Both the position numbers and the translations under genes were made by a program. 64,000 nt of DNA from the NCBI GenBank assembly GCA_016165875.1, contig JABBOT010000011.1, positions 14,773,808-14,837,807 of the forward strand, in the 5' to 3' direction. Of the stretch, positions 36,301-46,045 are shown one piece after another (position 1 is the stretch's first letter; every line of letters begins with the position of its first letter). Below the pieces are notes generated by a model, which was given only the letters and a program-made list of their open reading frames with translations, did not search any database and had not been told where the DNA came from. The DNA comes from Acanthopleura granulata. Its lineage: Eukaryota > Mollusca > Polyplacophora > Chitonida > Chitonidae.

Positions 36301-36949
36301 TTTACACACCCAAGCACACCAGTTAGCAATTCCTCTACTCCTGAAACGGACGGTCATCTTGTATTAAACTGAAAATCATTGATATATGCACATGGAGAAT
36401 TAATGTTATGCGGTAAGATTACAATCAAATAAATATACAGAATTTCAGACATTTCGGTGACAATACTTGTAAGACATTTGGGCGACATATATTTAATGTC
36501 ACCAAAGTGTTGCAGACGAGCATGAACGCTCTTGGTGTTTACATTTGGGTGACACGCGAAAAATGTATATTTGGAAATAACAGTTTTAAGGGCATAAAAA
36601 CCTTGTTAGCAGTATATACAGATGAATGGTGTCAAATTTGTCCAAGAACGGCCCTTTAATTAACATTGGTTAAGAACATAACGAGGTGTCACCTAACTGT
36701 TGCATTTCAAAGCGTGTCACCTAAAGATTGCGTTTGCGATTATATATATATATGTATAAATTCAAGTGTTGTGTGTTTTGTTTTCTTTATTTCTTATGTA
36801 CATATAGACTAGTATAGTTACATGTACAGGACACAAAGACATTGATTGCTAATACATGTGAATACGTGACTGAAAATAAAATTGTGTTATGTTAGTGCTT
36901 ATATTAGAAAGCATTTTTCGACGGATTAGGGTGACTCTGTAAAAAGGGT

Positions 36950-37450
36950 CTATGATCAGGTTAGATGATCGGATGTTTTGGCGCACGCTCAAGTTACTAG
37001 GCATGGGTGACACGGTGGTGGAGATATCCGGGGGATTCATAGCTACTTCGAAGGCGTCGGTGTTGAAATTTCAGTCATTGATTGCTAATACATGTAAATG
37101 GGGGACTGCTTCGGTGGTATATCCCAATCCAGTGTGTGTAGCATTGTGCGAGATGTTGTGGACGTCATCATCCATCGGTTGCGACAGAGGATCGGGTTTC
37201 CCACACGGCCCGAGTCACGTCGAAAATCGAAAGTTTGCTTACCTCTATATCAGATCACGCATGGCACCGAACAAAGTGTGCAAACTTGTAGTGTGGTGTG
37301 CGCTATTTTGCATAACATGGCAATGGAGAGAGGAGACAGGGTTGAGGCAGAACCCCAGGAGCTCAACAATACCGTTCTCCCACACCCTGGTCCTGCTGTG
37401 GAGCACGGCATTCAAAAAAAAAAAAAAAAGAAAAAGAAAAAAAAAAGTAA
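36950..37450 (+). pseudogene. Harbinger (HARBI1-like) transposase remnant
   Basis: From 37098 one frame reads GDCFGGISQSSVCSIVRDVV then DVIIHRLRQRIGFP, matching the 'G-x-S-Q-x-[ST]-V' helix-turn-helix stretch of HARBI1/PIF-type transposases. Further on, in the same frame, CAILHNMAMERGD matches the family's C-terminal CAxLHN block. The DDE catalytic middle between them is missing, so this is an internally deleted, inactive copy. An A-rich tract (37413-37447) follows. Terminal inverted repeats were not located. Confidence 0.65.
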
Positions 37451-40337
37451 CAGGATCGCCGCCACAGTTTTAGGGTGAAAACTTAAATTTTTAATTACTT
37501 TAAGCTTTATAGCAGTTCTTCACAAGAAAACCAGTTGCAGTGACATAAATATAACATACTAGGTACAAGTAATAAATTGTTTCAACATTCAACATTCATA
37601 GATACACATGGAAATCATATGGGAAAGTGTATTCATGCCTATATAATACCTGAAACAAAAATAGTTTATCACAGGCATTTGTATGAATAAACTTATTATT
37701 ATAAATGTTGTGTGTGTTTACCAAAATACTTCTGTCATCTGTATACACATTCAAATGCAAGCACCTATATTATTATATTATTACTTGAATGTAATGTCTT
37801 ACTTGTTATCGCCACCATATGGCCAAATCATGGTAGACGGGAGGGGTAACAGAAAAAGACACAAGCATTTTCTAACACAACATACATGTAGAAATCTGAA
37901 CTTATGGTACAATTTCTTTTAAAATGGGTTATATTGGGATTTCAAATAAATAGGCATACCGGGTAATTGTAAATTTTACCCATGTTGAAAGTGATTACAT
38001 GTAATGTTAAATTAAACAAAAGAATATGTGACATCTCGTGTACAGATAAAGACAATGTAATTGTAATAGCTATCAATAGTTCTTAACACAACTGTTAGAA
38101 CTGATCTAGCTAGCTTTTTCATTTTCAAACTTATTTTTTTTTTAAAGATAAGGTTCATCAAGGCTGTAATGAGCAGTCTATTAATTTAAAGTGAAAGACA
38201 GCTCATGCTGTAAGTTAAGTTTTGCCAAAAAGGTTGGAGCACATTATGTTTATTTCTATGACTTTTTTCTAACAGCTACTACGACAACGGAGCCTGACAT
38301 CTCACCGTGCTTCGTCGCCTGGTATGAAACACAGCCGTTCTGTCTGGGCAGCGACATAATTTTTCCAAACGCGGAACACTCTTGTCACCTGAGACTGTAG
38401 TAAGCTTGTCGGGTTGTGTTTGTAACTGAGGTATATATGTCAGTTTATAACATGAAATGATCAAGAAACTTACTTCTACCACAACACAATGCTCCAGAAA
38501 TACTTTGCAGTTATGTTCACCTATGTACTTGTTATAATCGAAACATATAACATTAAAATAGTGTGGTGTCCCCCTCTTATTACATGTTACATTGACAGAC
38601 AACTCAGAACATTTACGCCACAGATTGTAAACTGCCGATATCTCCTAGCTATCTGATTGGTCAGTGTCCTGTAAGCTTAAAAGCATGGGCACCTAAAGAT
38701 CTCCAGTCTCCAGCACAATACTAGTACTCCACACGTCAAACGAAGATAATTCAATAACGAATTCATACAATTTCAAACAGGTTTTTACATTCGAGAGAGA
38801 ATTTTATAATCTTATCAATGAACAGTACGTCAGCTGTCTTTTAGTTTGAAGAAAGGCTATATACTTGGACAGTGCTACTATGTTATACCTGTAGACCCTG
38901 AAATTTCGTGTCAATTAACTTATTTATGGTAATTCCAAACTTAAGACAACCAATGCAGATGAAAATTATTTTTGACAATGAATGACCAACTAAGACATAT
39001 TGTACATTGAACATTTCATAATCTTATCTTTACTATGGCCTTGCAATTAGCATTACCTAAACACACTAGTTTGCAAGTTCACTGATTACACAGTGAAATA
39101 TAAAACACTTTTACTTGAATCAATTTAATACTCAATCACTGGAAATAATGTGTGGAGCAATATGTTAGTGATAGGCTTACATGTATATATTTTATGAATA
39201 TCCAAATTCCAGTGAGTCTATGAGTAACCAAATAACAGGTACACCTGTTTTACTTTATATACTGTAAAATTGAAGATCATACTGATACATTTGACTTCAT
39301 GAGTTTTTATAATTTTACACTGTGTTACATATGCTTTGGAGATGGGTGTATTTTCAACATTAAAAACACGCTTTTACACCAAAACAAAATGCATGTATTA
39401 GGACCTTTATTGTCTTGAAAATATATGCATTGTATAATATGCAATTGTTGGTTTAAATATGGTATTGCTGCTTTCAGTTGAAAAACTCCACCCTGAAGGG
39501 CTCCACCCTGAAACTTATTCAGATAAGTTACACAGAATTTCGCTATGTATTAGTGGTTTTAAACTAACACTGTTGTATATATGTCATATTTAAGCTCTAC
39601 AGAACAATATAACCCAGCTTTACAACGTCACTGTTACCAGTAAATGTATTGTTATATTAAAAATAAATAATATAATCACGCAGGTTGCCTAAAGTAAGTG
39701 TTCATGTAAACAAACTGATGTAGTAAAATCTTGCTTCTATATACCTTGTTTTATGTTTTAAAATACGATCTCCTGATTCTAATCCAAATGGAGCTCTATT
39801 CGAAGTTTGGATTTGGATCAGACCGATAGGTTAAAGGGTCATTTGTGTCGACCCATATCTTCTGGGAAGCTCTCCAGGCAATTCATGTATGGTCTTAAAG
39901 AATTTGGATTGGCACTTTTGGAGATAAAGAATGTCAAGAGAATTATGAAGGTGTATCGCAAGAAAGTAGATAAAAGCTCCGTAAAATACTTTCCGATTTT
40001 GTGTAATTTCAACAGACTTTCTTTTGGACCAGACCCAAACAAGCTCTCTAGTTTTGCAAAGGGACATAATTTGGTTATTAAGATATTTTTGAAAATGACT
40101 GACAGATAGACTAGTGAAGTAAAACAATTAATGATTAAACTTGCTACATGTATCTTCTGCAATGCCCATTTGTTTGCAGAGGACCCTCTTGTTGAGTGCA
40201 AGGACATCACAAAGCAGATTGTTCTCTTTAACAATAGATTTGTTGGCATCACACCCAAGACGAAGGGCCTCTGTTTGCAACTCAGCAGCTGGGGTATCCC
40301 TCTTCCCGGCTCTCCTATCAGCAATGTTGGATGACAG
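37451..40337. other. Intergenic, no recognisable gene
   Basis: AT-rich. A possible small exon follows the acceptor tttttctaacag at 38277 but has no recognisable product. Open frames overlap on both strands at 39807-40351 and 40128-40448 with no conserved motif I know. CCAAT-like ATTGG occurs at about 38655. Confidence 0.4.
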
Positions 40338-40501
40338 CAAGACGATGTCATTATCTTGATCCAACAAGGTTGAGAAGAGTGCTTGGTAAAACAGATTAAG
40401 CAGTTTCCCAGTCAGCCAACACATCTCTAACTTCCCCACCTCCTCCAATTCCTCTCACTGCAGCGGAGAACACCATTCTAAATAATTTGATGTGAAGTGC
40501 A

Positions 40502-40840
40502 ATGATGGAGCATATGATCCCCCTTCTTGATAAAGAAAGTGAAGAACAGTGTGAAGGTTGTCGTGTGGATCATCCTAGGCATAGTCGGCATCCATGCCTC
40601 CAGCCATTACAGTATATGGATGTCCAAAGTGAAATCACAGATGACCAGGCCGCAATGCGTTTAGATGAATCAAAGGTGATCATCGATTTTCAGAATGCAG
40701 CTAAAGAGGATGGATGGTCGGCAGATAAAGTCCGGCAGTATCACCTAGGGAGTAATGTACAGAAGCGTAATCCCGATTTCAGCAAGATGAACTTGCAAAG
40801 TTTGACAGGAAGATGGGATGAAGATGAGGAAGCGGTATAA
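40502..40840 (+). CDS. Cys/His-motif ORF, unit 1
   Basis: ATG-initiated open frame of 112 codons following a good acceptor (cctctcactgcag). Near the N-terminus it has C-x2-C-x3-H-x5-H-x-C (CEGCRVDHPRHSRHPC), a possible zinc-binding knuckle. An acidic C-terminus, LTGRWDEDEEAV, follows. I recall similar 'C-x-GC-x-DHPSQ-x3-H-x-C' proteins of unknown function in invertebrates. The stop overlaps a GTAAGT donor (40841), and the next exon (41015) does not continue this frame through that donor, so the join is unresolved. The function is unknown. Confidence 0.45.
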   Translation: MMEHMIPLLDKESEEQCEGCRVDHPRHSRHPCLQPLQYMDVQSEITDDQAAMRLDESKVIIDFQNAAKEDGWSADKVRQYHLGSNVQKRNPDFSKMNLQSLTGRWDEDEEAV

Positions 40841-41014
40841 GTAAGTATTTTTGAAAAAAAAAATTAACTGATTTTTCGCTGCGCTGTGTACGTGCATATG
40901 TTCAATTAATTTGCAGACTAGCGTTTCCTAGTATACTATCTATTGTTGTGGAAAGTCATGTGACCTTATATTGAATCATGTACATGTATAGTTTATTTAT
41001 TTATTTATTTTCAG

Positions 41015-41252
41015 ACCACCTACTCCAACCCCACCTTACCCCAAGCGATTTCGATTCAACTCACGTGGTAGAGGGAATATCAGAATGCTCAATATCGACA
41101 ATTGTACGGGTTTTCATTTGGGCAACGCATCGGTGTCAAGGGTCAATAGGTACCAGGACAATGGACGTGTGGAAACGGAGAGTATAACAAGGCTAACCCA
41201 TTATATGGACGATTTATTGAATTTTGATATTTTGAGGTTTTGGTCTGATTGA
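41015..41252 (+). CDS. Exon with RHIM-like segment, unit 1
   Basis: Acceptor ttattttcag, phase 2 start, open to TGA at 41250. It encodes PPTPTPPYPKRFRFNSRGRG, then NIRMLNIDNCTGFHLGN and ASVSRVNRYQDNGRVETE. The segment LNIDNCTGFHLGN fits the shape of RIP homotypic interaction motifs (hydrophobic-x-hydrophobic-x-N-[CS]-x2-hydrophobic-[QH]-hydrophobic-G). Those motifs form amyloid-like contacts in death and innate-immune signalling proteins. The resemblance is by eye, and the QxG core has H in place of Q, as in some invertebrate cryptic RHIMs. Confidence 0.45.
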
Positions 41253-41329
41253 TGTTCATTATTATTTGTCACGTGCTAAAAAGATCGGTGTTGATTTGGG
41301 GTTATTCACAGCCTACGTCGCTCATACCT

Positions 41330-41613
41330 GTCCACCAGACTAAGGTATATTTCCATATCCGACATAAGATGAGCATACATGTCATAACACAGTGAAATCA
41401 GCGCAATATTTCCATGCAGTAAAGTAAGAATTTGGGTTCGATTGTGGTTACACTACGTTCACCGGCGCTGAAAAGGGCACTAAACATATTACCATATGAT
41501 CACACACTTAAAAAATATATCGACGTTTTTAGGATTCGATCTTTGTACATGGCATAAGACGTATATTCATGTTTGGAAACTGAATGAGACCTATGCGGGT
41601 TTGAGGTCGTTGT
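41330..41613. repeat. Dispersed direct repeat, copy 1
   Basis: From gtccaccagactaaggtata to atgcgggtttgaggtcgtt. It recurs at 43193-43473 with few differences, including the tRNA-like 'gcgggtttgaggtc' end. Confidence 0.85.
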
Positions 41614-41808
41614 GGCCATTTAACGATCAGTGTGTCCAAAACAACAAGACGATGTCATTATCTTGATCCAACAAGGTTGATAGGAGTGCTTGGTAAAACA
41701 GATGAAGCAGTTTCCCAGCCAGCCAACACATCTCTAACTTCCCCACCTCCTCCAATTCCTCTCACTGCAGCGGAGAACACCATTCTAAATAATTTGATGT
41801 GAAGTGCA

Positions 41809-42096
41809 ATGATGGAGCATATGGTCCCCCTTCTTGATAAAGTAAGTGAAGAACAGTGTGAAGGTTGTCGTGTGGATCATCCCAGGCAAAGTCGGCATCC
41901 ATGCCTCCAGCCATTACAGTATATGGATGTCCAAAGTGAAATTACAGATGACCAGGCCGCAATGCGTTTAGATGAATCAAAGGTGATCATCGATTTTCAG
42001 AATGCAGCTAAAGAGGATGGATGGTCGGCTGATAAAGTCCGCAGTATCACAAAGGGAGTAATGTACAGAAGCGTAATCCCGATTTCAGCAAGATGA
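41809..42096 (+). CDS. Cys/His-motif ORF, unit 2 (frame-shifted)
   Basis: Same start and same CEGCRVDHPRQSRHPC knuckle as unit 1. The frame is lost after WSADKVR because of the single-base deletion near 42040, giving an early stop. The sequence of the missing part is still readable in another frame up to the same GTGAGT donor region, so this copy is damaged but recent. Confidence 0.45.
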   Translation: MMEHMVPLLDKVSEEQCEGCRVDHPRQSRHPCLQPLQYMDVQSEITDDQAAMRLDESKVIIDFQNAAKEDGWSADKVRSITKGVMYRSVIPISAR

Positions 42097-42320
42097 ACTT
42101 GCAAAGTTTGACAGGAAGATGGGATGAAGATGAGGAAGCGGTATAAGTGAGTATTTTTGAAAAAAAAAATTAACTGTTTTTTCGCTGCGCTATGTACGTG
42201 CATATGTTTAATTAATTTGCAGACTAGCGTTTCCTAGTATACTATCTATTGTTGTGGAAAGTCATGTGACCTTATATTGAATCATGTACATGTATAGTTT
42301 ATTTATTTATTTATTTTCAG

Positions 42321-42549
42321 ACCACCTACTCCAACCCCACCTTACCCCAAGCGATTTCGATTCAACTCACGTGGTAGAGGGAATATCAGAATACTCAATA
42401 TTGACAATTGTACGGGTTTTCATTTGGGCAACACATCGGTGTCAAGGGTCAATAGGTACCAGGACAATGGACGTGTGGAAACGGAGAGTATAACAAGGTT
42501 AGCCCATTGTATGGTCGATTTATTGAATTTTGATATTTTGGGATGTTGA
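42321..42549 (+). CDS. Exon with RHIM-like segment, unit 2
   Basis: Same acceptor and phase as the unit-1 exon. It encodes NIRILNIDNCTGFHLGN with conservative changes (M to I, A to T in the next residue) and ends LLNFDILGC at a TGA. The RHIM-like core is unchanged between the copies while neighbouring residues vary. Confidence 0.45.
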
Positions 42550-43192
42550 TCTGATCGATGTTTATTATTATTTGTCACGTGCTAAAAAGATTGGTGTTGA
42601 TAGGGGTTATTCACATGCTTACGTGGCATATGGTGCTAAGGGTATTTCCCCTTGAAACGCTGAAGCTCGTCAGACATGGTCAATGGGAGATAACTCTTGT
42701 CAAACCTCACTCTGCTGGTTGTAAATCTATGTGGAATGCTACTAAGTATGAAAATCCAATTTAACGAACAGCGTGTCCAAACTGAAGCTGACCCAAGGTA
42801 TATAATGATTTCATTGGCACAGGCTATGCCAACCTGACCCATGAGTTAGAACATGCAACTTATATCCTTACATAGATATATCTGTATGCACCCAGGACGA
42901 CTGGGTGACTTATATACAGTCTCTCTATATAAGGTCACAAAAGCAAAGAAAAGAAAAATATGCTCAAAATGTTCAGTAAAATGAGAGTGCTACAATTTGG
43001 GCTCAAACTCATATCCCATGCACATTTACCACCGTGAAAAAAACAATGAACATATTGAAAAATTGGTAACATTGTCTCTAGTTTTCAGAAACCATTATCG
43101 TTAACTGGAGTTTGGATCTTTGTGGCATATAGCGCAGATACGATATTTGTCAATTTGAAAAGATGCGACCGTGATCCGAACCATGCGGTAGC

Positions 43193-43473
43193 CTGTCCAC
43201 CAGACTAAGGTATATTTCCATATCCGACATAAGCTGAGCATACATGTCATATCACAGTGAAATCAGCGCAATATTTCCATTCAGTAAAGTAAGGATTTGG
43301 GTTCGATTGTTGTTACACTACGTTCACCGGCGCTGAAAAGGGCACTAAACATATTACCATATGATCACACACTTAAAAAATATATCGACGTTTTTAGGAT
43401 TCGATTTTTGTGCATGGCATAACAGGTATATTCATGTTTGGAAATTGAATGAGACCTATGCGGGTTTGAGGTC
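43193..43473. repeat. Dispersed direct repeat, copy 2
   Basis: Partner of 41330-41613, offset about 1,862. The different offset from the 1,306-bp tandem unit means about 550 bases (42619-43192) were inserted into, or lost from, one of the copies. Confidence 0.85.
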
Positions 43474-43700
43474 ATTGGTTTGAAACCCGGATAGGTCTCA
43501 GCCAATTTTCAGCACAAGAAACTGTGCTATATCTAGAAGTTGTAATCTCTAATAACGATAATACTGTTACTTAAATTCACTTTCTAAATGACATCTACCA
43601 ATCTGATATGTTCAGCGAAGAGAGCTGTGTCATTTCTGTTCATGAAAGGGTTAATGCATTTTCCCTGTAAAGCCTACCGGTCCTCTACCTTCTATTTTTC

Positions 43701-43805
43701 GTAGAAGGCTGGTTGGTCGAGTGGTCTAGATAGCTGACGTATTGCTGGCGATTTGGTGTCTGACTCTGAGGTCGTTGGTTCCAAACAAGGATAGGTTCCA
43801 GCCAA
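43701..43805 (+). mobile_element. tRNA-like SINE head
   Basis: It has A-box TTGGTCGAGTGGTCTAGA and B-box GGTCGTTGGTTCCAA spaced as in a leucine- or serine-type tRNA, but no paired acceptor ends. A diverged copy of its B-box end lies at 43462-43500. Confidence 0.55.
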
Positions 43806-43818
43806 TTTTCAATACTGT

Positions 43819-46045
43819 CATATTATTGCACATTCTAAGTATAGTTTATCTCATTTCCTGTTTCAGAAATTGGTTTTATAGACAGGAGTAGTTTATAAAT
43901 CTCTCTATTCCTACTTCATTTATAGGTGCTGTGGATGATTGTTGATGTGCTGGTACTGCATAATAGCGGGTTTTTGCCGTTATTACAACGCTTCGAGAAA
44001 TTTCTTGACACGGAGTTAGGCCTGTTTCAACCGTAACGAACATTTGCATTGGTGATAATGATAACCCACCACAGTGGGGTTATTCGTCCAGAAAATACAC
44101 TATTTTGCTTTAAATGCATATCTACATTTTCGGTGTGTGGTTCAAAATAAACTGACAGAACTAATGACCCGACCACATACGTCTTGATTATTATCTATTG
44201 ATATAGTAATTACATTGTGTTCTACATCAGTATCTCGTTAAAGCTAACTCGAGTGATGAAAGAGGCCAAAATTCCATCGTCCAACACTGGGCATAAAATT
44301 CAACGAATGGGAATACTTCCATTGGAAAGCAGTCTGAATATGTTCACCTTAAAGGCGCCCTGTTTAAATGCAAGGTTTAACGCCCCCTTGCTCGCATAAA
44401 TAGCATGTATGTATTTTTTTGCCTTGGCCAGCATTGTGGTGATAGGAAATTGAGCACAGCTCGTTGGAAACTCTCGACCATCCGCAAGTTGCTGGTCGAC
44501 CTAACCGCATACGACAACAGTTGAAGCAGAAGTATGAGCAGGACTTCAACTCACAGCGATTGCTACGTTTACTACTAGGTTTATCTAAATGTCTATGTTA
44601 TGCTTCACATTTGACTTCACTGATTTGCTTTTGTGGTTTTACCTCAAATAAGTGTAATAAAACATCGAGTAAGGTATTGTGGTGATTGGGGTACCACAGC
44701 CTTTCACCAGATACCTAACAAATCTTCAGATTTAAGACCACATTTAATGTAAAAAAAAATGGAATTAAGTCCCCGTGAAAAAATGGTTACAAGACTTCAG
44801 CATAGTAAGTGTGCAGTGATGATCGCATGTGATACTTGGCAAATTTTGCTTGCACATGTCACCGGTTAAGTCTTGTCACTTTTTGACGTCAGATCATAGC
44901 ATTTGATACACAAAAACGCATTTGCAAATGTATACCATTCGTCAGTGCCAAATTATTTGTTCATGGACAACATTCGCAAGTTCCCTTTAAATGAAAAACA
45001 TATTAAATTTCCAAACACTGAAAAGGATAAAAAAATTTGGAGCATTCAAAATTGTCAGAAAAGGACCCTATCTTCTGATATCCGGAATGGCTATCACTAT
45101 CATACAGAATGCAAACCGCGATATGACAACAGGATAATTTCCCACATATACCTTTGAAAAAACTTTAAAGCAGCGAAAGGCTGACGGTTCTTACAGTCCG
45201 CGATAAAGTGGCCCCTTTCGAGCAATATACATTCTTAACGCTGTGTTAATCAACTTGTGTTTTGCAAATGTCAGCGCCTAGGTCTATCCCGCCTTTTCAC
45301 AAAAAGAGTAAACGTCTGGGCCCGCTTTCATGCACGAAACTTCCGCAAGCGAATGTATGTTACTTGAACAAAATAACGCTATACCTATGTAGTATTGTAC
45401 TTGGGTGTATTCGAGACTCCATACTGGACTTGAATATCTAACGATATTTGCTGAACTTAGGAAATTTCGTGAAACCATGCAGATCCTGATCTATGGGTGG
45501 CAACTCTTTGAGGATTAATGCAAGTTCATGATCACCCTTGTCTGGTTCGAATGCGGCTTTGAGTCAGGAATTTTGGGGGGATTTATACTGGAATTCCGGT
45601 TTCCGGATATAGCTTGTCTTGCAAGGGAATGTGGAAGTGTTCAAACAGACATTCCTTATTCATGCAAATAGAGGCAGGCAGTAGTTATCGGTGATGACAG
45701 AAAGGCGCCGTGAATGATCTAGGTGCATACATGAGAAACAGCTTTGAAATTCCCTCAAATCAACCGATCAATCAATCGATGAATCAGTCAATCAAATTTT
45801 GCTAGAAATGATCAAAAACCGTTAATCCTCACAAATCGGTATAAAACTCTGGCTGAGTTAGTTCATCCCCACCGACCCCAAATAATGAAATGTTATTCAC
45901 ATTTTGTCTACACATTTGCCAGAAAAGGGACGCGAAGTTTCAGAATGTGAACGAGAAGACTCACGTTCTGCTCGGTAACCAAAGTGACAACGAATTTATT
46001 GTCTCAGATTTCTCAGATTATCGCAGAAAATATACGCTGAGAGCA
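43819..46045 (+). repeat. 2.2-kb dispersed duplication, copy 1
   Basis: It starts at catattattgcacattc and runs to gctgagagca, matching 61681-64000. Differences include about 110 extra bases in the other copy at 62250-62355. It contains a reverse SINE and conserved open frames of uncertain meaning (44903 plus, and minus-strand frames around 45284-45690). Confidence 0.9.
44421..44572 (-). mobile_element. SINE, reverse, inside the 2.2-kb duplication
   Basis: It reads on the minus strand as a B-box-like GTGAGTTGAAGTCC head followed by the 'ggatggtcgagagtttccaa' and 'cacaatgctggccaaggc' body. It is present in both duplication copies, so it was there before they separated. Confidence 0.6.

Larger units (their letters stand above)
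34753..36949. other. Intergenic, repeat-bearing
   Basis: It holds only the SINE fragments at 35490 and 36155 and the hairpin at 35708. A TA-run lies at about 36742-36754. I see no gene. Confidence 0.5.
40338..41312 (+). repeat. Tandem duplication, unit 1
   Basis: Matches 41644-42618 at offset about 1,306, with a few percent divergence. It contains the Cys/His ORF and the RHIM-like exon. The two units are separated by about 330 bases that recur at 43193. Confidence 0.9.
41644..42618 (+). repeat. Tandem duplication, unit 2
   Basis: Partner of 40338-41312. One base is missing at about 42040 compared with unit 1 (ccgcag for ccggcag), which shifts the first ORF. The second exon stays open. Confidence 0.9.

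Noticed and set aside
39807..40448. Overlapping open frames of 100-170 codons on both strands
   Set aside because: Several frames are open at once, which points to low stop density. No conserved motif.
45740..45800. Short caatcaatc-type repeats as a possible CRISPR-like array
   Set aside because: A simple tetranucleotide-rich stretch without spacers, in eukaryotic DNA. The same applies at 50620.
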